64,000 nt of DNA, from assembly GCA_965230755.1 (NCBI GenBank), contig CBDDLT010000006.1, positions 16,960 to 80,959 of the forward strand. Reading direction: 5' to 3'. Source of the DNA: DATFJT01 sp965230755. Lineage in GTDB: Bacteria; Bacteroidota; Bacteroidia; Chitinophagales; Saprospiraceae. Below the pieces are notes generated by a model, which worked only from the letters and a program-made list of their open reading frames with translations, searched no databases and was not told the origin of the DNA. This document shows, piece by piece, positions 1-9,273 of the stretch. Position 1 is the first letter of the stretch. Each line of letters starts with the position of its first letter. Made by a program: the position numbers and the translations under genes.

Positions 1-1
1 A

Positions 2-727
2 GAGTCGAGCATCTTCATCAGCAATGTAATAGGCGGTGAAGCGCCGTATAGAGTCGAATTAAATGGAGTAGGATTGGACTTTGATAAAAATGAGGCAGTA
101 TTTCCAGGAGATTATGTATTGGTGGTGTATGACGAGAATGACTGTATAGTATCCGATACGTTTACGATACGAGGAGGGAGGGAATATCCGGTGAATATCG
201 GTTTAGACTTTACGATTACGGCAGGCGATTATGAATTATTGATCCCACAGTTTGGCTTTGATACGAGCATCATCGAGAATCTAAAGTGGAGTCCAAGTGA
301 GGCAGTGAGTTGTGATACATGTATCAGGACAGAATTTATCTCGACGAGTTCAGTCGAATTGATACTGGAAGTATTGACAGAAGATGGCTGTAGGGGCATG
401 GCTGATATTTTCATAACGGTGATACCGAGCAAGGATGTCTATATCCCGAATTCATTTTCACCGAATGCAGATAAGTTGAACGACTACTTCACGGTCTTTG
501 CAAGAGATGGGAGAGTTAGAGAAGTGAAACACTTGCGGGTATTCAATAGATGGGGTGATATGGTATTCGAGAAGGAGAATTTTCCACCGAATGTAGAGGA
601 ACAGGGATGGGATGGAAGACAGAATGGAGAGGACCTGAATCCAGAGGTATTCATCTTTACAGCGGAAGTGGAGTTCATCAATGGAAGTACACAGTTGTTT
701 TCAGGAGATGTCACCTTATTAAAGTAA
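2..727 (+). CDS. T9SS type B surface protein, 3' end only
   Basis: The frame is open from the window edge, so the N-terminus lies outside; an internal TTG is not a convincing start. The last ~95 residues form a T9SS type B (gliding-motility-associated) C-terminal domain, with the signature VYIPNSFSPN near the domain start, then FNRWGD, GWDGRQNG, and a terminal GDVTLLK. In this family the domain is recognised by the type IX secretion machinery, which moves the protein across the outer membrane. Upstream of the domain are beta-rich segments with two pairs of cysteines, consistent with Ig-like extracellular modules. The C-terminus closely resembles that of the giant protein ending at 35896. Full length and domain content cannot be judged from this window. 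Confidence 0.88.
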   Translation, partial: ESSIFISNVIGGEAPYRVELNGVGLDFDKNEAVFPGDYVLVVYDENDCIVSDTFTIRGGREYPVNIGLDFTITAGDYELLIPQFGFDTSIIENLKWSPSEAVSCDTCIRTEFISTSSVELILEVLTEDGCRGMADIFITVIPSKDVYIPNSFSPNADKLNDYFTVFARDGRVREVKHLRVFNRWGDMVFEKENFPPNVEEQGWDGRQNGEDLNPEVFIFTAEVEFINGSTQLFSGDVTLLK

Positions 728-789
728 TCCATCTAAAAAAGACCCTCAAAATTCTTACTTCCAAAAACCTAACTCCTAATCCGTAAACT

Positions 790-1818
790 CTATTGCGCCA
801 AAATCTTAATCAAGAATACCAACACAACACTAATGATCAAGCCAAGAAGAACTTTCCCAAGATCACTGAGAAGTAGTACAATCGTTGAAGAGCTTACCTT
901 TCTCTGAGAGAATAATCTGATGCCTAATTCTCGACCTGCAAGTAGACCAATAAATACCCAAGTAGTGCTCATTGGGAGTTTTCCTCCCCACAACCCAAAA
1001 TAGTCGTACTTGAAGATGTAGAGAACGCATCCATAAATGAAGTCGATGATAGTAGCACTTCGAATATCCACGGTATTTATCTTACTTCGAACAACTTCTT
1101 GTACAGCCCCTCCCCGGTTGTAGAAAATAATTGCCAGTAGGCCCAAAAGTATGATCATAGAAATGGCAAACTCAAAGCCGTTAAGGCTATTTCCTCCTTG
1201 GAGGTAGATGTAGATATTCGCCAAGTCTTGCGTCAGCCACTGGAACCATAAAAATCCGGTGGTCAACCATTGTGTGGCGGTCCAGATAATTCTATTCCTT
1301 TCTTTGATAGGGTTTTTAATAAAGTAACTTTCGGTGAATTTGGTAATAGCCAAATAGATGAGAAGTGCAGATCCAAATGCTATGGCGTAACCCATAAGAG
1401 ATTTATGGATCATGCCTCCTAGCTTTTGATCGGTATCAAATAAGCTGCCCAACATGCTATTCAAGTCATTCGGAATATTTTGAAGCGAAAACAGGGTCAG
1501 AATCATAAAGGTTGTACTAACTGGAATCCCTATTCTTGTGACCAGTAAAAGTGTCAAAGGAGGAAGAAGATAGTACCAGTAGTATACCTCAGGCGGAGTA
1601 AATTTCTCCAATCGACCATAGGAAATATCTGCATTGACCCAACCGTAGATCAAGGCTGCCGAAAGTACCGTGGCAGCAAAAAGCCATAATATATACCATT
1701 CGACTCTTTTCTCATTGGATGTTAGGAATGTTCCCAATGTTTGAATTACATCGTTACCGACTACTGAAAAAGCGGCAAGAAAAAACCCTAACCACATTAC
1801 AACCACAGAAAAATCCAT
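790..1818 (-). CDS. Divergent PiT-like membrane permease
   Basis: The product has 342 residues and about eight to ten hydrophobic segments. The N-terminal part has GNDVIQTLGT, which resembles the G-x-NDVxxxxGT motif of PiT (PF01384) inorganic phosphate transporters. Two PxSTT motifs (PVSTTFM near residue 100 and PMSTTWV near residue 286) match the duplicated PiT signature. The second ND motif expected in the C-terminal half is not evident, so phosphate as substrate is an inference. PiT carriers couple phosphate uptake to H+ or Na+ at the inner membrane. The gene is convergent with the T9SS gene that ends at 727 and stands alone. A polyphosphate kinase lies 18 kb away, but no direct link is visible. 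Confidence 0.6.
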   Translation of the reverse strand: MDFSVVVMWLGFFLAAFSVVGNDVIQTLGTFLTSNEKRVEWYILWLFAATVLSAALIYGWVNADISYGRLEKFTPPEVYYWYYLLPPLTLLLVTRIGIPVSTTFMILTLFSLQNIPNDLNSMLGSLFDTDQKLGGMIHKSLMGYAIAFGSALLIYLAITKFTESYFIKNPIKERNRIIWTATQWLTTGFLWFQWLTQDLANIYIYLQGGNSLNGFEFAISMIILLGLLAIIFYNRGGAVQEVVRSKINTVDIRSATIIDFIYGCVLYIFKYDYFGLWGGKLPMSTTWVFIGLLAGRELGIRLFSQRKVSSSTIVLLLSDLGKVLLGLIISVVLVFLIKILAQ

Positions 1819-2005
1819 CTACAAATTTTTATGTTGTGGAATACCAATGAAAAAAACTTGGCGAGCTTTTAGGCCCATACTAAGTTAGTTTACAGGTAAA
1901 TTCCAACCTGCGAAAAAAGTAAAAAATAAAGAGATGAAATTAACAAAAAAGCGCGTGGAATTATGCGCGGAACAGCTGAGTTAAAGTATAATTAATCTTG
2001 GAAAG

Positions 2006-2872
2006 TTAAGGATGGCTACTCGCCACTGCGTGATGGCTTTTTACAGCACATGTTCCTTTTTTAAAGTCGAATACGATATAGTCAATATTCAGTAAGCTTG
2101 GATTAATGATTCCATCTATTCCTTCTCCAACCCGACTTTCTAAATCATCTACTAGGAAAAAGGCATCTCCGTTAAATAACTGATCAAAGGATCCAATATG
2201 AATTCGATTTATTTCTTTTGAGTTTCCCACGTGATCAATAAGAGAAACCGTACTCAAAACTTGATGATCCAGACTCAAACGATCAAGGGCATATTGATTG
2301 ATCAAATGACTACTCACGCCGGTATCTAATAGGAGTTTTAATGACTCACCATTCTGCTTTATAGTTACGTAGGGCAATCCATTCCACAAGGAAAGATCAA
2401 ATACTTCATCAACAACGGTATACCGTTCACTATTGAATATGATTTCCTCCTGTTCGAAGTCGATGATCATTTTGTTTTCAAGCAAGCACTTATAGCCAAT
2501 TAATCCCAACAAAGGAAACTCGACAAAATCTTCCAGAGCTTTTAAGTCCAGTTGATAAGCCTCGTCAATATTTAGGCTGTGATTGCCAATATTTAATGCA
2601 AGAGTATTTAAAGTGGTGGCGTCGATACTTCCATTCAAAGTTTGGAATGAAGTGATATCATTAGAAGGTGTTGGAACACTGTTATTATTAATAAATAAAT
2701 CTTCAGCTCCCGTATCTAATATGAATTTGCCCTTAGGTCCTTGATTGATTGAAGCTTCGAAAATGATCAAATCCTTTACTTTTTCGAATGGAATACTCTT
2801 CGAATTCAAGTTACCTAGCGCACCTATGATGAAAATTAGAACTACAATATGTCTATTTATTAATGTTAACAT
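2006..2872 (-). CDS. Exported retropepsin-like aspartyl protease
   Basis: The 288-residue product begins with a hydrophobic signal peptide or anchor (residues ~8-24). It then has two aspartyl protease motifs, ILDTGAEDLF (D53) and LLDTGVSSHL (D183), each followed by a hydrophobic segment as in retropepsin/pepsin-like folds (PF13650/PF13975). Two DTG motifs in one chain mean that a single polypeptide could form the complete two-lobed active site, whereas retroviral forms must dimerise. It is probably periplasmic or lipid-associated; the substrate is unknown. The nearest upstream gene ends at 3081, with a strong terminator between, so it is probably transcribed on its own. Start chosen at ATG 2872, directly before the signal sequence. 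Confidence 0.72.
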   Translation of the reverse strand: MLTLINRHIVVLIFIIGALGNLNSKSIPFEKVKDLIIFEASINQGPKGKFILDTGAEDLFINNNSVPTPSNDITSFQTLNGSIDATTLNTLALNIGNHSLNIDEAYQLDLKALEDFVEFPLLGLIGYKCLLENKMIIDFEQEEIIFNSERYTVVDEVFDLSLWNGLPYVTIKQNGESLKLLLDTGVSSHLINQYALDRLSLDHQVLSTVSLIDHVGNSKEINRIHIGSFDQLFNGDAFFLVDDLESRVGEGIDGIINPSLLNIDYIVFDFKKGTCAVKSHHAVASSHP

Positions 2873-2982
2873 AACACTACATTAATCTAGAGCTAATGTA
2901 AAGTTAACAAATAATTAATATTAATAGTTCTTAATATGAGAATAAATATTGCATTTGACTTCAATAGCAATGATGGGAATAA

Positions 2983-3012
2983 AAAAACAGCCGTCCATGG
3001 ACAGCTGTTTTT
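2983..3012 (-). terminator. Rho-independent terminator after TonB receptor
   Basis: A near-perfect hairpin has arms AAAAACAGC and GCTGTTTTT, plus an inner palindrome GTCC-AT-GGAC, interrupted by one C/A mismatch. On the minus strand it ends in a run of seven T. It lies about 70 bp past the stop of the TonB receptor gene and fits intrinsic termination of that transcript. Confidence 0.8.
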
Positions 3013-3080
3013 AATATCTTTCACTCAATTGGCCAATTCAATTAATTGGCGCAAAGTCGTTTCTCAAACTTCCGTATTTT

Positions 3081-5957
3081 CTAAAAGATAGAATATTTCA
3101 AGCCCAAACTAAATGAAATTCCCGGATCTAATCGTGTAAAAATCTGATCCTCGGCATTGAAAGAATTGAATTCTTCTTCTTTCAAATCACCCAAAAGATT
3201 ACTGGCTTCAAACGAAATCGCATATCTATGTTCTTTTCCAAACTTCTTACTAGCAGTAAATTTTAAGTTGTGGAAAGGAACGGAGTAGATATCAGGCCGA
3301 TCAGTTACCCCGACATATAATAGGGTAGGACCTTGCACATTGTAATACAAACCAGCATCTAGGAATCTATCCCTGTTTTGATAGGCCAATCCGGCATTGA
3401 TCAAATAAGGAGATTGACCTGCCATATCTCTCGTTCTTTCAATGCTCTCACCATCTCTAGCATTGTTTACTCTTGTTGTGTATTCCGAAGCACTCATTTC
3501 GATCTCAGAATAAGTCAGAGTAACATTAGTAACTATATTGAAATGGGATAAACCGCCAATTAAATTACCTAGATTTTGTCGAGCTTCGAATTCCATTCCC
3601 ATAACAGTACCGTCACCAACATTTCTAGGCTGGAAGTTATTAGCAGCCTGGATATATTGAACGATTTCAATTGGATCTACGAAATACTTGTAGAATGCAC
3701 TAATGCCTATCGTCTGTCCGCTAGATCCATAAGTCTCCCATCTAAGATCAAGATTGGTTATATCTGTGCTTTTCAAGTTGCCATCCCACAGAAGTTCGCC
3801 GGTTTGAACATCAACATCCGGAAAGAAGCCACCAATAAATGTTCTACCGGTAATAGGATCCAGGATCGTAGCAAAAGAAGCTTCTTTGAAAGAAGGTCTT
3901 GCAATGGTCTTGGTTGCTGAAAAACGTAAGTTCTGGTTTTCATTGAGGGCATAGATTAGATTTAGACTAGGAAAAATATCCAAATCGTCCAAAACTTTTT
4001 CCTTGTCAAATAATTGTCCGCTCTGATTTAAACCTGTATAATTTTGCTGGAAGTTTTCTACCCGAACTCCTACAATAGATTTTAACCTTTTGAATGGTTC
4101 AATTTCAGTAGAAACATATGCTCCAGTATTGATTGAAGAAGCATCGTACTTGTTGGGATTCTTTGGTAAAAACAAGTCAGTGAAATATGTGCCACCTCTG
4201 TTTTCGGCATTCCACAAGTTTTGTTCTTCAAAAATTTCATTAGGATCCCCTGTAAGATCTATTGAATTTGGATAGATTTGGAAGCTTTGAATCTCATAAG
4301 ATCGATCTTTAATGGTATTAGCCACTCCAAATTTTAATTTAGCATCTCTTTGCTTCAAAGAGTAATCTCTCGTAAGATCAACTTTGGCAGCATAGTTCAG
4401 TTCCATCAAATCCCTCCAAATTCTCTCTGGTATTCCCGACTCAGTACCAATGCTGATTCGACCATCATCTGTTCTATATCTTGTAAATCGAATATCCGGA
4501 TCCTCAATAATGGATAGAGTAGGGGCAAGCTTCCATTCTAAGTTCCACTTATCTTCTTTCAAAGAATGGGTTCCGTTAATTAATAAATTGGTCAATTGAC
4601 GCTGACTGTATTCAAGATTGTGTTGATTGGCTCTGAAATTCGAACCCTGGTCAGCACCGACATAATCAAAAATACCCGCTTTACTCTCTCCATTTTGTAG
4701 GTGGAGTAGATTTACACTGTACTTCGAAGCTTTGGATTTGATAGAAAATCCGGCCAAAGCACCAATCAGAACATTGTTTTCACCTAAATCTCCTTCTTGA
4801 TACTCTCTTCTCTCCATTTCAAATTCACTCAAATTGTTACTCTTGCCATATCGGCTGTAAACAACGTTCTCATAAAAACGAGTAGAATTTTTATAGGCTA
4901 AAGAGAAGTTATAACCAAGCGTATTCTTTTCTCTATTGATTTGGTTGCCAAAATTAAATCCCAATGAAAAATCAGCAAAACTATTCTGTCTTTTCGCCGC
5001 AAGCGTAGGGTTAAAACCATTTAATATGTCAATATATTCTTGTGCTCTCGCACCGTTAGGATTGCTCAATGCATCGCCGGCATAAGTAGGGATATCCGTA
5101 CTACCGCCAGTTGGATTATCTCTTGTACCATCATCGAATCCCAAAAAGTCTGTGCCTCCACCGTCATAGGTCAAATACTGATCGTTGAAGTGCATGTCAG
5201 GGTTGAATCCCATGCCTGCAGATACACTCATTCTCTTGGTATCAGGAAAATCCTTAGTTGTAATATTAACTATCCCTCCCGTAAAATCAGCGGGAAGATC
5301 AGCGGTAAAAGATTTAACAACGATGATATTATCCAAGACATTGGTTGGGAAGATATCCATTTGAACCGTATTTCGATCGGGATCCAAACCTGGAATATCC
5401 ATGCCATTCAAAGTAGACTTGGTATAGCGGTCTCCTAAACCTCTAACAAAAACGTACTTACCACCCTGTACCGAAACACCAGGTACCCTTTTAACAGCGG
5501 CAGCAGCATCACCATCACTAGTTCTACTAAAGCTGGCAGAAGAAACACCATCTATCACATTGACAGATTTTCTTTTAATGGTAGCCAATGCAGCTTCGGT
5601 ATTTCTCAATTGTTTGGCCTCAACCACTACTTCTTTGAGAACCTCCGTTTCTACAGCAAGTCGAATACTTAAAGGAGTGATCTTATTTTCAGAGACCACA
5701 ATTTCATTAATCTTAAAATTCGAATACCCAACATAACTTATTTCAATAGAATAAGTACCAGGGGCTAAGCTTAAAGAAAAAGCACCATCCAAATCTGTCG
5801 TAGTTCCTCCACTGGTTTCAGGTACGAAAACTGTGGCAAACATGATAGGCTCTCCGTTTTCATCATCGATGACCGTTCCTCTTATCGTACCCGTTTGGGC
5901 GATAGAATAAGCACAGAACATAAGGCCAAAAAATAGGGTAATAATATTTTTAAACAT
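3081..5957 (-). CDS. TonB-dependent outer-membrane receptor
   Basis: The product is a 958-residue TonB-dependent receptor. Signal peptide ~1-20 (MFKNIITLFFGL...SIAQ), then a CarboxypepD_reg-like domain (~22-108, GTVIDDENGEP and YVGYSN), then the plug domain (~130-250, with VPGVSVQGGKYVFVRGLGDR and GGIVNITTK), then a 22-strand-type barrel ending in LGLKYSIF with a terminal aromatic residue. Such receptors import a ligand through the outer membrane using TonB/ExbBD energy; the ligand is not evident. A longer frame starts at GTG 6005, but that start precedes a hairpin and breaks the signal peptide, so ATG 5957 is preferred. The gene immediately follows the beta-helix lipoprotein gene (6029-7291), probably in one operon, and is followed by a strong terminator. 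No SusD-like partner is present. Confidence 0.9.
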   Translation of the reverse strand: MFKNIITLFFGLMFCAYSIAQTGTIRGTVIDDENGEPIMFATVFVPETSGGTTTDLDGAFSLSLAPGTYSIEISYVGYSNFKINEIVVSENKITPLSIRLAVETEVLKEVVVEAKQLRNTEAALATIKRKSVNVIDGVSSASFSRTSDGDAAAAVKRVPGVSVQGGKYVFVRGLGDRYTKSTLNGMDIPGLDPDRNTVQMDIFPTNVLDNIIVVKSFTADLPADFTGGIVNITTKDFPDTKRMSVSAGMGFNPDMHFNDQYLTYDGGGTDFLGFDDGTRDNPTGGSTDIPTYAGDALSNPNGARAQEYIDILNGFNPTLAAKRQNSFADFSLGFNFGNQINREKNTLGYNFSLAYKNSTRFYENVVYSRYGKSNNLSEFEMERREYQEGDLGENNVLIGALAGFSIKSKASKYSVNLLHLQNGESKAGIFDYVGADQGSNFRANQHNLEYSQRQLTNLLINGTHSLKEDKWNLEWKLAPTLSIIEDPDIRFTRYRTDDGRISIGTESGIPERIWRDLMELNYAAKVDLTRDYSLKQRDAKLKFGVANTIKDRSYEIQSFQIYPNSIDLTGDPNEIFEEQNLWNAENRGGTYFTDLFLPKNPNKYDASSINTGAYVSTEIEPFKRLKSIVGVRVENFQQNYTGLNQSGQLFDKEKVLDDLDIFPSLNLIYALNENQNLRFSATKTIARPSFKEASFATILDPITGRTFIGGFFPDVDVQTGELLWDGNLKSTDITNLDLRWETYGSSGQTIGISAFYKYFVDPIEIVQYIQAANNFQPRNVGDGTVMGMEFEARQNLGNLIGGLSHFNIVTNVTLTYSEIEMSASEYTTRVNNARDGESIERTRDMAGQSPYLINAGLAYQNRDRFLDAGLYYNVQGPTLLYVGVTDRPDIYSVPFHNLKFTASKKFGKEHRYAISFEASNLLGDLKEEEFNSFNAEDQIFTRLDPGISFSLGLKYSIF

Positions 5958-5977
5958 CGTCACTAAAATTATCAAAG

Positions 5978-6003
5978 GGGTACCCCGCCGAAGCGAAGTA
6001 CCC
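5978..6003 (-). promoter_or_regulatory. UUCG-tetraloop hairpin upstream of TonB receptor
   Basis: Read on the minus strand, an 11-bp stem is formed by GGGTAC/GTACCC, two T-G wobble pairs, and CGC/GCG closing a TTCG loop. It sits 20 nt upstream of the receptor ATG and 25 nt after the stop of the preceding gene. No uninterrupted T-run follows, only TTTGATAATTTT. This makes a 5'-UTR stabiliser, processing site or partial attenuator more likely than a full terminator. Function is inferred. Confidence 0.6.
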
Positions 6004-6028
6004 ACAACAAAAAATTTGTTTTTTATTC

Positions 6029-7291
6029 TTACAGTTTTCCTCGTACTGCTCCAAGCGTCCAGTTGTTAAATTCATTAAGATCTGCTCCTACAGTTCCATT
6101 GCTTGATACTGTTTGCACAGAAGAAGGAAGTGGATTCTGTCCGAATGCGTCCAAAAGCATTTCACCTTCATCGGTGTCTGCTTTTTCAACCCAAATGTCT
6201 TCAATGTTCACATTTCCTTCTGTCAAATGAGAAGTGTTGAACTGAAGGTTTCTCACAACGATCTTACCATCAATCCAGTTTTGAGCTACACCGTTGTTAT
6301 CCAATTCTACGTCCGAGTCAGAAGAGAAGTTTGAGAAGAAACAATTTTCAACTACACAAGAAACATTAGATCTGAAATCAATGTACTCACCTCCATCTGG
6401 GCTAAATCCAATAAGTGTACCATTTTTCAAAGTGAATCCTCCATTGTCTTGGCTTCCTTCAGGACCATCTAATTCCATGCCATGATCAGAGTTTTCTCCA
6501 CCGACGTATACGAAGTTATCTATTGTACCCGTATAATCTTGGTCCATATCATAAGCATCATCACCTTGGTTCCAAACTAATGCATTATCAATATTCACGG
6601 TTCCACCGAAACACTCGATTCCGTCATCTTGGTTAGCAACTACTTCAACATGTGAAATTGTAGTTCCCGTTCCTACGCCACCTAAGGTTAATCCATTGAT
6701 CTCATTTCCTTCACCAATGTTAGCTCCACCGTGTCTGATCGAGATATATCTTAAAGTACCACTGTTGTCATTTGCTGTTGTACCACCGTAAAGTCCGTTG
6801 ATATCACTTGGAGGAATTCCTTCAATCTGAACAGCTTCAGCATCTGCAGAAATTGGTGCATTTCCAAGTACAATTAATCCACCCCAAAGACCATTAGTAG
6901 TGTCGGCCAAGTTAGAACCGGCTAACTGTCCTGGTTGGATATTATCACTCTCAGCAGTAAAAATAATAGGTTCGCTTGATGTTCCTGAAGCTTGAATTCT
7001 ACCACCTCTTGCAACTAAAAGAGCAGATGCATTAGCTCCTGAACCAGCTAAACCTTTGACGATAACACCTGGCTCAATAGTTAAAGTAGCCCCAGATTCA
7101 ACTGCAATTCTACCACAAAGACTATAGATGTTTCCAGTAGTCCAAGTCTCATCACTTGTGATATTAGTTTCTACACATATTCCTTCGGAACAATTGCAGG
7201 AAGAGCTAGACCCTTCATCATCATCACAAGAAGTAAATAAAAATGCCGTTGCCAAAAAAGCCAAAAGCACATAAAGATTGAAATTTTTCAT
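6029..7291 (-). CDS. Beta-helix lipoprotein paired with TonB receptor
   Basis: The 420-residue product has a lipoprotein signal (LFTSC, lipid Cys at ~22), an acidic/serine linker (DDDEGSSSS), and a cysteine-rich start (CNCSEGIC). A long beta-rich repeat region follows, with the pattern GATLTIEPGVIVKG, RGGRIQASGTSSEPIIF and repeated N-x-D-N / G-G-T turns, typical of right-handed parallel beta-helix proteins. Proteins of this type are common in Bacteroidota, often next to a TonB receptor. It is probably surface- or periplasm-facing and may bind ligand for the receptor encoded just downstream, but this is inference. No catalytic residues of pectate lyases could be recognised. It is the first gene of the apparent two-gene operon. 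Upstream, 307 bp separate it from divergent pyrG. Confidence 0.7.
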   Translation of the reverse strand: MKNFNLYVLLAFLATAFLFTSCDDDEGSSSSCNCSEGICVETNITSDETWTTGNIYSLCGRIAVESGATLTIEPGVIVKGLAGSGANASALLVARGGRIQASGTSSEPIIFTAESDNIQPGQLAGSNLADTTNGLWGGLIVLGNAPISADAEAVQIEGIPPSDINGLYGGTTANDNSGTLRYISIRHGGANIGEGNEINGLTLGGVGTGTTISHVEVVANQDDGIECFGGTVNIDNALVWNQGDDAYDMDQDYTGTIDNFVYVGGENSDHGMELDGPEGSQDNGGFTLKNGTLIGFSPDGGEYIDFRSNVSCVVENCFFSNFSSDSDVELDNNGVAQNWIDGKIVVRNLQFNTSHLTEGNVNIEDIWVEKADTDEGEMLLDAFGQNPLPSSVQTVSSNGTVGADLNEFNNWTLGAVRGKL

Positions 7292-7598
7292 ACAGAATAA
7301 AATTTTTCGTTTTTTTGATTGAATTCTATCGCAAAAGAAAGGATAAGTCGTGAAATGAAGATGTTTGAAATTTTAATTAATCTTTAAGAAGTTAATTGGT
7401 CATTTCATATATAGTTTATATTAGAGTTTCTCGATATCAGTATTACTACTTATGGATTCTCTGAAAGAAAAAGCAATAGAAACGGCCCTGGGATTATTGC
7501 ATTTAATCATATGTTTTAAAGTACAATTGGCTTTTCTGATGATATTAGAGCTTTAATATGTATCTTTGTATCCCGTATCGTTAACTGGACAATAGAAC
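7292..7598. other. Divergent intergenic region
   Basis: This 307-bp AT-rich gap lies between the minus-strand lipoprotein gene and plus-strand pyrG. It holds the pyrG promoter candidate (annotated separately). It also holds a 34-codon hydrophobic open frame at 7452-7556, which has no supporting evidence and is not called. No clear promoter for the minus-strand operon was identified. Confidence 0.5.
7534..7568 (+). promoter_or_regulatory. Candidate pyrG promoter (Bacteroidota type)
   Basis: TATCTTTG at 7561-7568 matches the Bacteroidota -7 consensus TAnnTTTG exactly. A weak -33-like TTCTG lies at 7534-7538, about 22 bp upstream. The ATG follows 30 bp after the -7 box. Spacing and the weak -33 element make this a candidate only. 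Confidence 0.5.
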
Positions 7599-9224
7599 AT
7601 GGCTAAATTCATTTTCGTTACGGGCGGAGTTACCTCATCATTGGGTAAGGGAATTATTTCCTCCTCTCTAGGTAAGCTTTTACAAGCAAGAGGCATCCAA
7701 GTAACCATTCAAAAATTCGATCCATATATTAATGTAGATCCGGGAACACTGAATCCTTACGAGCATGGGGAATGCTATGTAACGGATGATGGTGCCGAAA
7801 CGGATTTAGATCTGGGTCACTACGAGCGATTTCTCAATATTTCGATGTCACAGGCCAATAATGTGACAACGGGTCGAATTTATCAAACCGTCATTAATAA
7901 AGAACGAAAGGGAGATTATCTGGGAAAAACTGTTCAGGTTATTCCTCATATTACGGATGAAATTAAAAGGAGAATGTTATTGCTCGGTGATGACCCAGAG
8001 AATGATATTGTAATAACGGAGCTAGGTGGTACTACCGGTGATATTGAGTCATTGCCTTATCTGGAAGCACTGCGGCAGTTGCGTTATGAATTGGGCAGTG
8101 AAAATTGTGTGGTCATACACCTTACTTTGGTTCCTTATCTAACTGCGGCTGGAGAGTTAAAAACAAAACCAACCCAACATTCCGTCAAGGAACTGTTGAG
8201 ATCGGGAATTCAACCTGATATTTTAGTGTGCAGAACGGAGCACCCATTGGGATTAGACCTTAGAAAGAAAATTGCCCTGTTTTGTAATGTAGATGTAGGT
8301 TCGGTGATAGAATCAAGGGATGCAGAGACCATTTACGATGTCCCTCTGTTAATGTTGAAGGAAAAGCTTGATGTAACTGTTCTACAAAAGTTGAGATTAT
8401 CTGATAAAAAGGAGCCCAATTTAAGAGCCTGGAAGGTATTTCTTGGAAAGTTAAAGAATCCTTTATTCGAAGTAAAGATTGCTTTGGTAGGAAAATACAA
8501 TGAGCTACCTGATGCGTATAAATCCATTTATGAAGCATTTATACATGCCGGAGCGGCCAATGAATGTAGCGTAAAAGTTGTCCCCTTGCACTCTGAGAAA
8601 ATGGAGTCCAGCGTAGAATATGTTATCGAAGCTTTAAGCGAAGTGGATGGTGTTCTTGTTGCACCTGGTTTTGGTGAACGGGGAATAGAAGGAAAGATAG
8701 GCGCAATCCAATACTGCAGAGAAAACAATATTCCTTTCTTTGGCATTTGCTTGGGAATGCAGTGTGCAGTGGTAGAGTTTTTTAGAAATGTTGTTGGTAA
8801 AGAACAATCGGATTCCACAGAAATTAATGCTGAAACCAAACATCCGGTGATAGATCTTATGTCCAACCAGGTCAATATTAAGAACATGGGAGGAACGATG
8901 AGATTGGGTTCTTACTTATGTAAAATTCAAGAGGGAAGCCTCGCATCAAAGATTTACAAAACGGAAGAAATAGAAGAAAGGCATCGCCATAGATACGAGT
9001 TTAATAATAAGTATCTAAAGGAAATGACCAAATTCGGAATGATGGCTTCTGGAGTGAATCCGGAAACCGGATTGGTCGAGATAGTAGAATTACCAACACA
9101 TCCGTGGTATGTCGGAGTTCAATTCCACCCTGAATTAAAGAGTAGGGTAGAAAAGGCACATCCTCTTTTCGTTAGTTTTGTAAAGGCAGCACTGAGAAGT
9201 AGGAAGAAAAGAATCAACGAGTAA
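7599..9224 (+). CDS. pyrG: CTP synthase
   Basis: CTP synthase (EC 6.3.4.2) converts UTP, ATP and glutamine to CTP in pyrimidine nucleotide synthesis in the cytoplasm. The 541-residue length is normal. The N-terminal synthetase domain opens with KFIFVTGGVTSSLGKG (P-loop) and carries EHGECYVTDDGAETDLDLGHYERF. The C-terminal class I glutamine amidotransferase domain has the nucleophile C384 in FFGICLGMQ and the catalytic pair H510/E512 in VQFHPE. All expected catalytic residues are present. The ATG start matches the family N-terminus. The next gene begins 49 bp later on the same strand. No oddities are visible. Confidence 0.98.
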   Translation: MAKFIFVTGGVTSSLGKGIISSSLGKLLQARGIQVTIQKFDPYINVDPGTLNPYEHGECYVTDDGAETDLDLGHYERFLNISMSQANNVTTGRIYQTVINKERKGDYLGKTVQVIPHITDEIKRRMLLLGDDPENDIVITELGGTTGDIESLPYLEALRQLRYELGSENCVVIHLTLVPYLTAAGELKTKPTQHSVKELLRSGIQPDILVCRTEHPLGLDLRKKIALFCNVDVGSVIESRDAETIYDVPLLMLKEKLDVTVLQKLRLSDKKEPNLRAWKVFLGKLKNPLFEVKIALVGKYNELPDAYKSIYEAFIHAGAANECSVKVVPLHSEKMESSVEYVIEALSEVDGVLVAPGFGERGIEGKIGAIQYCRENNIPFFGICLGMQCAVVEFFRNVVGKEQSDSTEINAETKHPVIDLMSNQVNIKNMGGTMRLGSYLCKIQEGSLASKIYKTEEIEERHRHRYEFNNKYLKEMTKFGMMASGVNPETGLVEIVELPTHPWYVGVQFHPELKSRVEKAHPLFVSFVKAALRSRKKRINE

Positions 9225-9273
9225 AGAGGTTCAATAAGCTATTCTCTTCTGAGAATCAATTTCTAGTGAGAAA

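Noticed and set aside
5958..6005. GTG start giving 16 extra residues on the TonB receptor
   Set aside because: It precedes a strong hairpin and would bury the signal peptide; the ATG at 5957 fits a standard secretion signal.
7452..7556. 34-codon hydrophobic open frame before pyrG
   Set aside because: It lies in the promoter region, has no ribosome site or homologue I recognise, and overlaps the -33 region of the pyrG promoter.
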